Positions 57,058 to 64,000 of a stretch of 64,000 nucleotides of DNA are shown here, piece by piece; positions within the stretch are counted from its first letter, which is position 1; each line of letters opens with the position of its first letter. The DNA comes from CAVWSM01 sp963757805 (lineage in GTDB: Bacteria; Actinomycetota; Actinomycetes; Jiangellales; Jiangellaceae), in NCBI GenBank assembly GCA_963757805.1, contig CAVWSM010000006.1, positions 434,001 to 498,000 on the forward strand, in the 5' to 3' direction. The notes beneath the pieces were generated by a model that saw only the letters and a program-made list of their open reading frames with translations, was not told the origin of the DNA and ran no database searches. Made by a program: the position numbers and the translations under genes.

Positions 57058-57810
57058 GTGGAGCACAACGGACTGCCGGCGAGGAGCTTCGTCGCGGTCG
57101 CCGACGTGGCGACCGACGATGCGCTTGCCGTGCTGCAGGCCCTGCGGGAGCAGGGCGTTGCGGCGTACGTGGCGGCCACGCCCAGCGAGCTGGAGCCAGG
57201 CCACCTAGCGTCGGCCGGCACCGAAGAACCCGACCTCAGGCGGCTCTGGGTCGACGGCGACGCGGTCGCCTTGGCCCGCACGGTGCTCGCCGCCCTCGAC
57301 GGTGTCGAGTCCGATCTGGCACCACCCCTGCCGGCCGACGGTGGCCTCGGCGCGGATGACGAGGCGGCCTGGCAGCAGTTGGTGGCAGCCTTCCAGGCCG
57401 AGCCGGCCGAGCCAGGCGGCTGGCCGGAGGCCGAGGACGTGCCCGAAGCCCGCGATGCCGGGCCTCGGCCGGGCAGGCTGGTGCGCCGTGCCGAGCCGCC
57501 GGTGCCAGCGCCCGCCGAGGAGGAGCCATGGGAGTCCGAGGCGCCCGCCGCTGAGGAGGCTGCCCCGGAGGTCGAGGAGCACTTCGTCCCGCCTACACCC
57601 CCGCCGATCTCGCCCGGCGACACAGTCAGCAGGTTCGCGTGGGCCGGTGTCGTCGGTGGGCCCGGATATCTGCTCCTTGCCGTGCTCACGAGCTGGGCGG
57701 TCCCAGCTTGGGCAGCTGCGCTCGCGATCACCGCGTTCGTCGCGGGGTTCCTCGTGCTGGTGAGTCGGCTCCGCGACGACGGCGACGGCGGCAACGGCGC
57801 GGTGGTGTGA
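57058..57810 (+). CDS. Hypothetical acidic protein with two C-terminal membrane helices
   Basis: This 250-residue protein begins at GTG 57058. The N-terminal ~75 residues form an alpha/beta segment (VAVADVATDDALAVLQALRE and PDLRRLWVDGDAVALARTVL). A long Glu/Pro/Ala-rich disordered linker follows (about residues 75-190, e.g. EEPWESEAPAAEEAAPEVEE). Two helices end it: RFAWAGVVGGPGYLLLAVLT and VPAWAAALAITAFVAGFLVL. I do not recognise the family with confidence. Only four bases separate it from the TIGR00300 gene, so the two are likely co-expressed. Confidence 0.7.
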   Translation: MEHNGLPARSFVAVADVATDDALAVLQALREQGVAAYVAATPSELEPGHLASAGTEEPDLRRLWVDGDAVALARTVLAALDGVESDLAPPLPADGGLGADDEAAWQQLVAAFQAEPAEPGGWPEAEDVPEARDAGPRPGRLVRRAEPPVPAPAEEEPWESEAPAAEEAAPEVEEHFVPPTPPPISPGDTVSRFAWAGVVGGPGYLLLAVLTSWAVPAWAAALAITAFVAGFLVLVSRLRDDGDGGNGAVV

Positions 57811-57814
57811 TGCC

Positions 57815-59056
57815 GTGTCCGTCAGCGACAAGGTCGAGCTGACCGGACACCTCGTCGACACCGGACAGCTTTCCCGCGTCCTCGACGACATCCGCGAATA
57901 CGGCGGCGACTTCACCATCGATCGTTTCGATGTCGGCAAGGACGCCGGCGACGAGTCGTACGCGCTTGTCACAGTCAGCACCCCCGACGACGCGGGACTA
58001 CAGCGCTTGCTCATGCGCCTTCAGACCCACGGCGCCAACCTGCTCGACCCGGGCGAGGCCACCGTGCGGATCGTCGACCTGGACGGTGTCTTCCCCGACG
58101 ACTTCTACTCGACGACCAACCTCGAAACGTGGGTTCGGCTCGACGGCCGCTGGGTGCACGCCGAGCAGCCCGAGATGGACTGCGGTCTGCTGGTCACGGG
58201 TGAGGGCGCGGCGACACGCATCCGCACGATTCCCGTCGGTGACGTACGCCGTGGCGATCGGGTGATCTGCGGCGCCGCGGGCGTACGGGTGGTCCCGGTC
58301 GTGCCGACTGGCGAGCGGGCGGCCCCGGTATTCGAGTTCATGAACTCCGAAGTCTCCTCGGAAAAGCCGCAAGCCTTGCTCGTCCGCCAGATCGCCGATC
58401 AGATGCGCGCCGTCAAGGCCGACGGCCAACGGGTGCTGTGGGTGGCCGGGCCCGCCGTCGTGCACACGGGCGCGGCGCCGGCCATGGTCGCCCTGGTCGA
58501 AGCCGGCTACGTCGACGTGCTGTTCGGCGGCAACGCGATCGCCACGCATGACATCGAGTCGGCGCTCTACGGCACGTCCCTCGGCGTAGACCTGTCACGC
58601 GGGCGCGGCGTCGAGCACGGCCACGAGCACCACATCCGCGCCATCAACCAAATCCGCCGAGCCGGGTCGATCGCCGCTGCGGTCGAGTCCGGGCTGCTGA
58701 CGAGCGGGGTGATGTACGCCCTCGTCAAGCACGGCAAGCCGTTCGTGCTGGTCGGCTCCGTACGCGATGACGGCCCGCTGCCCGACGTCTACACGGATGT
58801 GGTCGAGGGGCAACGCGCCATGCGGGCGCAGCTGCAGGACGTCGGCTTCGCGATCATGGTGGCGACCATGCTGCACTCTGTCGCGACCGGCAACATCCTG
58901 CCGGCGTCGATCCCGCTGGTCTGCGTTGACATCAACCCGGCGACTGTCACCAAGTTGGCTGACCGCGGCTCCTCGCAGGCGCGTGGCATCGTCACCGACA
59001 TCGGGCTGTTCCTGGAGCAGCTGGCTCTGGAGCTGGTGCCCGACTTCCGCCGCTGA
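57815..59056 (+). CDS. TIGR00300 (LOR/SDH-type, ornithine cyclodeaminase-like) protein
   Basis: This 413-residue protein belongs to the TIGR00300 family. The N-terminal region (VELTGHLVDTGQLSRVLDDI and GGDFTIDRFDVGKDAGDESY) is the family's LOR/SDH domain. The C-terminal part (HTGAAPAMVALVEAGYVDVL, FGGNAIATHDIESALYGTSL and PASIPLVCVDINPATVTKLA) is a Rossmann-type nucleotide-binding unit. In archaea and cyanobacteria such proteins include an ornithine cyclodeaminase or arginine-handling enzyme, so ornithine or arginine catabolism is a fair guess, not a demonstration. GTG 57815 fits. The frame is intact. Confidence 0.85.
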   Translation: MSVSDKVELTGHLVDTGQLSRVLDDIREYGGDFTIDRFDVGKDAGDESYALVTVSTPDDAGLQRLLMRLQTHGANLLDPGEATVRIVDLDGVFPDDFYSTTNLETWVRLDGRWVHAEQPEMDCGLLVTGEGAATRIRTIPVGDVRRGDRVICGAAGVRVVPVVPTGERAAPVFEFMNSEVSSEKPQALLVRQIADQMRAVKADGQRVLWVAGPAVVHTGAAPAMVALVEAGYVDVLFGGNAIATHDIESALYGTSLGVDLSRGRGVEHGHEHHIRAINQIRRAGSIAAAVESGLLTSGVMYALVKHGKPFVLVGSVRDDGPLPDVYTDVVEGQRAMRAQLQDVGFAIMVATMLHSVATGNILPASIPLVCVDINPATVTKLADRGSSQARGIVTDIGLFLEQLALELVPDFRR

Positions 59057-59093
59057 CCCCCGGCCCGCCGGCCGGGGATCAGCTGCGAGCGCG

Positions 59094-60677
59094 TCAGGGC
59101 AGCTGGATCAGCGGCTTGAACGAGGCCTCGCTGATCTCGCCGCGCTTGACCCGTACGACGTCGACGGGCTTGCCCACAACGCCATCCGGCAGGTCCACCT
59201 CGACCAACCAGATCCCCGGGTCCAGCCCCACGAGCCCGAACCACCCGGAACCGTCGCTGTTGCGGGTCACTGCTGCGACCGGTCGAGCAGGTTGGTCGCG
59301 GTCACCGTCACGTCGGCAAGTGCCGTGCCGTCCCGCAGTGCCAGGCGACCGTCGATGTGGCCCTCCGACTGCTTCCACGGCATGTCGGGGACCGCCGCAT
59401 CCTCGGCGAACACCGGCGCCGCCCCCGTCGGGTCCTCGGCCGTGAGCGCACGGATCAGCTTGTCGCGCTCTGCGTCGGCGACGACCGTGCCAGCGCCGGT
59501 GCCCGTACGGCTTGGACTCGCGTACGAGTAGCCGCTCCACCCCGCAACCGTGTTCCCGGCAGCCGACGGCGTCACCGAGTCGTGCAGCTGTGCGACGCTG
59601 TGCTCCACATCGTTGAGGTAGAGCGCGGGCCCGTTGACCGTCTGTCGATCGCCTTGCCAGTCGGCCAGTACCTCGGTCCACTCGTCGAACATGCGGGCCT
59701 GGTCAGGGTTCCAGTCACGCTTGTAGTTCATCGCGATGACGGTGTCGATGATCCCCTCGTCGAGCCAGCCCTTCCAGTTCTGCATGACTTCGGCGTACGG
59801 GCGGGTCTGCTCCCAGCTGCCCATCGTCTGCGGCCCGTAAGCGTAGGTGATCGCGTCGTTCGAGAGCCGTACGTCATGGTCGAGCTCGAAGATGCCGAGG
59901 TAGATCCGGCGCACGAGCGACGTGATCTGCTCGCGTCGCCAGTCGCTGAACTGCGCGATCGGACGGGAGCGGCACGTCGGTGCGTCCGGTAGCCGCCTGG
60001 AACCGGGCGATCGACACCTCGCTGTAGCCCCAGTCGCTGTGCGTCTGCGTCGAGTTGAAGTCGGGGTAACGGATGTAGTCGAGGTTGATGCCGTCGACGT
60101 CGTACTCGCGGACGATGCTCTGGATCGCCCCGACGATGTAGTCGCGCGCAGCCGGGTTGGCCGGGTCGATGTAGGCGTTGGCCCCCATCAGCTCGGCGCC
60201 GTCGTAGCGCTTGTTGAGCCAGCGGTCGGCGCCCGTCGCGTTGACGCCGTGCTTGTTGAACACGTGCTCCGGCGACGAGTGCGGGGTGGCGGAGTTCCAC
60301 ATCGTGCCGACGTTGACCCAGGCGTGAACCTCGATGCCGGCGGCGTGCGCCTGCGTGATGACCTCGTCGAGCGGGTCGTACGGCGCAGGAGCGATCGCCG
60401 CGTCGGTCCGCGGGTAGACCGCGCGGTTGCAGAAGCAGTCATAGCGGCGGGCGACCTGCACGACCAACGCGTTGGCGTTGAGCGCCTCGGCGTTGGCGAC
60501 GAGCTTGCTCACCTGCGCCGGGGTGTAGATGCCCTCGTTGAACGCGTCAACCCACAGGCTGCGCCACTGCTCCTCGGGCGGTTCGGTCGCAGTGGCTGGG
60601 CTGTTCATCACGGCGGGGCCGAGCAGTGCGACCGCGCTGAGCAATGTCGCCGCGATCGTCGTCCGTCCTCGTCTCAC
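59094..60677 (-). CDS. Secreted glycoside hydrolase-like (GHL10) protein (frameshifted)
   Basis: The GTG at 60677 follows GAGGAGGCACC and starts a Sec signal peptide (MRRGRTTIAATLLSAVALLG, then AVMNSPATA and cleavage). The mature part begins PEEQWRSLWVDAFNEGIYTP and has the GHL10 barrel motifs ALNANALVVQVARRYDCFCN, AGIEVHAWVNVGTMWNS and VDGINLDYIRYPDFNST, where the Asp of NLDYIRYP is the family acid. Breaks near 59960 and 59262 interrupt it. After the barrel is a carboxypeptidase-regulatory-like domain ending DVVRVKRGEISEASFKPL. Total is about 528 codons. GHL10 proteins probably act on polysaccharides, perhaps peptidoglycan. Confidence 0.85.
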
Positions 60678-60700
60678 CCGGGGTGCCTCCTCGTCGAGTG

Positions 60701-60769
60701 CCTACTAGACCTTTGGCCTAGACCCTAGTGACGAGCAGAGACGGTCGTCTAGACCACAGGTCTAGACCA
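60701..60769. promoter_or_regulatory. Two pairs of GntR/DasR-type operators upstream of the GHL10 gene
   Basis: Four palindromic sites resembling TGGTCTAGACCA lie between the EEP stop and the GHL10 start. Site D, AGGTCTAGACCA (60758-60769), is the best match (11 of 12). Site C, TCGTCTAGACCA (60745-60756), and B, TGGCCTAGACCC (60714-60725), match at 10. A (60701-60712, centred on CTAG) is degenerate. Centres of A and B, and of C and D, are each 13 bp apart. The consensus is that of the DasR/GntR-HutC class used for amino-sugar control. Confidence 0.72.
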
Positions 60770-60780
60770 TTGAGCTGGAC

Positions 60781-61498
60781 TCAGCGCGGGATGCGCAGGT
60801 CGGCCACGAGCAGGCAGGTGGTCGGTCGCCCGGGGGTAGTCGCGAAGCGCGTCCGGCTCCTGCGGCACTCCGCACCCGAGCACCGCGATGTCGGGCGAGA
60901 CGAACACGCCGTCGATCCGGCGGCGCGGCCGGTCAGCTGAGTAGGTCAGCTCGCCGCCCTTGGGAGCGGACACGTACGCGTCATTCAGCTCATCAGCCAG
61001 TGCCCGCCAGGCCGGTTTGTCCGGCGTTTCGTTGACGTCACCCGCGATGAGGTAGTGCGGAGCGGGCAGCGACTCGACGAAGGACCGCAATTCGGCGAGG
61101 TGTCGCAACCGCTCGTCGGCGTCGAGGCTCATGTGGATGCTCGTCGCGGTGAGCTCCGCGCCGGCAACCTGCAGCCTGACCAGGGTCGCGCCGCGCTGGT
61201 GCAGCCCCGACGTCTTGCTGAAGCGGTGCTCGACTCGGTCACGGACGTCCACGCGCTGCGCCACGAGGATCGCAGTCCCGCCGGCCGGCCGGCCGCCCGC
61301 GACGTACGCCAGCCCGGCCCGTCGGGCCAGGTCTGCGATCTTGAACCGCCAGCGGAAGAACCGCGGCGCCTCCTGCACGCACACCACGTCGGGGGCGATG
61401 CGACGAATCACGCGTACGACGGCCGGCACGTCATCACGCAGCGAGCGGACGTTGTACGAGAGCACGCGCAGCGGCACACCCGTGTCGGCTTCGGTCAC
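60781..61498 (-). CDS. Endonuclease/exonuclease/phosphatase (EEP) family protein
   Basis: This metal-dependent hydrolase of the EEP superfamily begins at GTG 61498, overlapping the preceding stop (GTGA). Motifs are VLSYNVRSLRDDVPAVVRVI (Asn), DVVCVQEAPRFFRWRFKIAD (Glu), LTATSIHMSLDADERLRHLA, LIAGDVNETPDKPAWRALAD (Asp/Asn pair) and RATDHLP (His). Near 60840 a base error shifts the last six residues to LVADLRIPR with TGA at 60781; the unshifted frame runs 32 bases further and lacks the expected end. The protein is about 239 residues with no signal peptide. The substrate could be DNA, RNA or a phosphoester. Confidence 0.87.
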
Positions 61499-62526
61499 TT
61501 GACCAGGCCTTGCTGCCCGGCGGGGACTCGCGCTCTCCGACCGCGATCCAGTGTTCGTCGATCTGCCATGCCGACTATGAGGTGCGAGCGAGCGGCGTTG
61601 TCAGGGTCGGTGAGCAGCGCCAGCCCATTGGCCAAGTCTGGGTTCCCGGTCGAGGTCCACCGACGAACCCAATCGCCCGATGACTCGGCCACCGTCTCCG
61701 CCGCCTGGGAGGCAACGCCGCAAGCGAGTCGGCGACATCACCGCAACCGAGATAGACTGTCACGCCCTCGCCGGTCACGCTCGCCTCCGCAGGCACCTCG
61801 AGTTCGCGCAAGATCACGTACGTGCCGGATGCGAGCACGCATTCTGTCCCGGGAAGCTGTACGGACAGGTAGACGCCTGGCGCGGGGACACTCACCTGCT
61901 ACGTCCGCCGGCGGCGGATCGGCCGCCGGCGGCACCGGTGGCGGGTCGGGAACGAGCGAGGCGAGCACGTCGTCCGAAGCCGCACCGAGGTCGATGTCGG
62001 TTCGTCAAGTCCGCAGATGTCGAGGTGACGTGCAGGGGCCATCGCAGGCGGTCGTGCTCGCTCGAGCGATCCGTGCCTCAGCGACTCCCGCGACCGTGTA
62101 CTCGTCGGCCCCGAACAGGGCTCCGAACAGCGCCGGCTGCGAGTCCGGCACGACGAGTACGCGAACCCGGCTTGGGTTGCTCCGCGTCGTCGAACGACAC
62201 GCAAGCGGCGTCCGACGGGACGCCCAGAGCGTCGTCGTCGATGCAGCCCGCCCAGTCTGGGGCTCGGGGCGAGGTTCTCGTTCGCGAGGTCTACGGCGCC
62301 GGTCGCTCGCTGCAGCAAACACCGCCAAGTCGATGGGGTCGTCGTCTCGACAGGTAGCTCCGCCGCTGCCAGCGCGGCCGCATCCGCCGCCACCTGTGCG
62401 CGCGCCTTCGTCGCCCGTGCCATCCCGAGGTCGACGACCAAGTGCGGCGACCCCAAACAGCACAACGAGCACGATGGCCATCAAGATCGCGATCGCCCCG
62501 CGCTCCTCCGACAGCCGCCTAGTCAC
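61495..62526 (-). CDS. TadG-like pilus-assembly protein (frameshifted)
   Basis: GTG 62526 overlaps the TadE stop. The start RRLSEERGAIAILMAIVLVV with LFGVAALVVDLGMARATKAR, then AQVAADAAALAAAELP across a frame change, is the Tad/TadG N-terminal anchor. A Cys-containing middle (CGLDEPTSTSVRL) and VYLSVQLPGTECVLASGTYV, EASVTGEGVTVYLGCGDVAD follow. The last piece, DWVRRWTSTGNPDLANGLAL, ends at 61495. At least four frame changes are needed over 344 codons. Secreted adhesin or pilus-accessory function is inferred from family. The last 66 residues could instead be a separate small gene. Confidence 0.65.
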
Positions 62527-62974
62527 ACCAAGTCCCAGTCGTCGCTGGGCCAGCCGACCCGACCGGTGGTTCGCCCACCGGCCGTCTCCTGCTCGATCGC
62601 GAACACGACCCGGGTACGCACCGTCCCGCCGTCGGGCAGCGGGACGAGGCCGATCTCGGCGCGATCTTCAAGCTCGGCGCAGACGACGACCCGGTCGCCC
62701 AAGCGTTCCGCCAGTCTCGTACCTCACTAGGACGGAGGCATCACCCGTGGCGCCTGAAGCATCGGTCCTGCACAGCCTCGGCGATCTCGCCGAGCGTGGC
62801 GCCGGATTCCAGCGACGCCGTCCGCGCCCCCGCCCGCGCGGCATCCCGCAGCGCCATCGAGTCACTGAAGTAGATCCCGTAGTCGATGCCGCCGAGCACG
62901 AGCAGCAGCAACAGGGGCAGTACGAGGGCAAACTCGACCGCCGCAGCGCCCCGCTCCCGAGGGCCGCGCCTCAT
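62523..62974 (-). CDS. TadE-like pilus-assembly protein (frameshifted)
   Basis: This is a membrane-anchored pseudopilin-like protein. ATG 62974 gives MRRGPRERGAAAVEFALVLP and LLLLLVLGGIDYGIYFSDSM, the TadE transmembrane helix with the GxxxVEFAL motif. Near 62770 the frame changes to SGATGDASVLVRYE and near 62690 to LAERLGDRVVVCAELEDRAE, ending in WPSDDWDLV with TGA at 62523. That stop overlaps the TadG start. Total is about 150 codons. No tadA or tadB genes are in the window, so the locus may be only a pair. Confidence 0.78.
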
Positions 62975-63065
62975 CCCCCCGCCCGGCCGACGGCCGGGCG
63001 GCGACCCGTACGCCATGCGCGGAACCATACGCCGCAGGCGCCCGACGGCCGAAACGAACGGCGAC

Positions 63066-64000
63066 TCAGACCCGCGCGAGGTCAGCGGCTCCGACGATGC
63101 CGGCGTCGTTGCCCAACGTCGCCGTACGCAGCTGCGCCTCCGGTCGGTAGCTGCGCCCGGTCAGGTTGCGGCGCAGCGCGTGCTGGGTCTCCCCGAGCAG
63201 CAGGTCGCCGGCCTCGGACAGGCCACCACCGATCACCAGAACCCCGGGGTCAAGGACGGCGACCAACTGGGCCAGGCCCTCGCCCAGCCACTGCCCCAGC
63301 TCCTCGAGAAGGCCGATGGCTGCCTCGTCCCCCTCGGCCGCCGCCTGCGTCACGTGCTGGCCCATCAGCGCTCCCGGCTCCTCGCCGCAGAGCTCGGCCA
63401 GCCGCGCCGCGAGGGGACTGCCCGTCTCGACGAGCGCCCGCGCCTCTCGGACCAGCGCGCTGCCGCTGGCGTACTGCTCCCAGCAGCCCTTGTTGCCGCA
63501 GCCGCAGCGCAGCCCGCCGGGGACCATGCGTACGTGGCCGATCTCGCCCGCGATCCCGTAGGCACCACGCATCAGCTTTCCGTCGACGACCATGCCGCCC
63601 CCGATGCCGGTGCCCACGGTGACGAGCAGCATGTCGTCCTCCGTGTCGGCGGCAGCACCGAAGCGGAACTCACCCCAGGCAGCGGCGTTGGCGTCGTTCT
63701 CGACAACGGTCTGCAGGCCCGACCGTGAGGACACCGCCTCAGCGAGGTTGACGTCACGCCAGCCGAGGTTCGCCGAAAAGAGCACGGTGGAACGCTTGGA
63801 GTCCACAAAGCCGGCGAAGCCGATCCCGACAGCGTCGATCTCGTGTGTCCTGGCCAGCTCGGTGCTGATGCTGACGATCGCGTCGACGGCCGGGGAGGTT
63901 CCCTCGGGGGTGTCCCGGCGGGTGCGCGCGATGATCTTGCCGTAGTCGTCGACCACACCGGCTGCGATCTTCGTGCCGCCGACGTCCACGCCGATCGTCA
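63066..64000 (-). CDS. ROK-family sugar kinase, 5' end beyond window
   Basis: This is a glucokinase-like ROK kinase. The clear N-terminal motif reads TIGVDVGGTKIAAGVVDDYG right at the window edge, so the start lies past 64000. Further motifs are VGTGIGGGMVVDGKLMRGAY (phosphate loop), GEIGHVRMVPGGLRCGCGNK plus CWEQ (ROK zinc site, Cys-x-Cys-x4-Cys with the upstream His) and GVLVIGGGLSEAGDLLLGET. The frame is intact to the stop at 63066. Function as glucokinase, or N-acetyl-sugar kinase, is likely. The proximity of amino-sugar-type operators 2.3 kb away makes the second worth testing. Confidence 0.88.
   Translation of the reverse strand, partial: TIGVDVGGTKIAAGVVDDYGKIIARTRRDTPEGTSPAVDAIVSISTELARTHEIDAVGIGFAGFVDSKRSTVLFSANLGWRDVNLAEAVSSRSGLQTVVENDANAAAWGEFRFGAAADTEDDMLLVTVGTGIGGGMVVDGKLMRGAYGIAGEIGHVRMVPGGLRCGCGNKGCWEQYASGSALVREARALVETGSPLAARLAELCGEEPGALMGQHVTQAAAEGDEAAIGLLEELGQWLGEGLAQLVAVLDPGVLVIGGGLSEAGDLLLGETQHALRRNLTGRSYRPEAQLRTATLGNDAGIVGAADLARV

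Overview
The window is a very G+C-rich chromosomal segment of an actinobacterium. The gene order (division and cell-wall cluster without ftsA, with sepF and DivIVA downstream of ftsZ), a translational-type T-box before ileS, an actinobacterial LexA box and a class II DAHP synthase all fit this. A Nocardioides-like or other Propionibacteriales host is plausible, but I cannot prove the genus. I recognise no rRNA, tRNA or CRISPR array.

Layout. 1-3.3 kb (minus): a broken hypothetical gene, an RluA-type pseudouridine synthase, lspA, a TraR/DksA zinc-finger protein with a histone-H1-like tail, and a DUF167 protein. 3.4-6.8 kb (plus): T-box and ileS. 7.1-26.1 kb (minus): the dcw cluster, transcribed mraZ-rsmH-ftsL-ftsI-murE-murF-mraY-murD-ftsW-murG-murC-ftsQ-ftsZ-pgeF-yggS-sepF-yggT-divIVA. 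Most junctions are 4-base start/stop overlaps. mraZ is preceded by a three-box MraZ operator lying over its promoter. 26.4-31.1 kb (plus): MoxR, DUF58 and transglutaminase genes. 31.2-38.9 kb (minus): a DNA-damage tolerance operon (DUF6504, HEPN protein, dnaE2, methyltransferase, dinB, DUF3040) next to a perfect LexA box. On the other side of that box, 39.2-41.7 kb (plus), is a toxin module: a small helical protein, a protein with a C-terminal RNase A-like domain, and two candidate immunity genes.

41.9-46.5 kb: YbaK-like protein, CrtI-like oxidoreductase, SIMPL protein, metF and polyprenyl diphosphate synthase. 46.5-47.9 kb: two back-to-back PIN toxin-antitoxin modules sharing one 70-base control region. 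47.9-59.1 kb: FAD oxidoreductase, PASTA kinase, EamA transporter, threonine aldolase, class II aroG, pyrophosphate-dependent phosphofructokinase, PlsC-type acyltransferase, a membrane protein and a TIGR00300 protein. The metF, polyprenyl synthase, kinase, aroG, acyltransferase order resembles the idsA2-pknL-aroG region of mycobacteria. 59.1-64.0 kb (minus): a secreted glycoside-hydrolase-like protein behind paired DasR/GntR-type operators, an EEP-family protein, TadE and TadG pilus genes, and a ROK sugar kinase cut by the window end.

Data quality is uneven. Essential genes between about 3.7 and 25.3 kb (ileS, the mur and fts genes) are broken by many single-base frameshifts, as are parts of 45.4-47.1, 50.2-50.4 and 59.2-62.9 kb, whereas 26-35 and 51-59 kb are nearly clean. 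I read these breaks as consensus errors. Spans of such genes run from the most likely start to the most likely stop across frames, so exact ends are less certain there. The most unusual content is the damage-tolerance operon and RNase A-like toxin flanking one LexA box, the twin toxin-antitoxin modules, the 13-bp-spaced operators near 60.7 kb, and two families of intergenic repeats.
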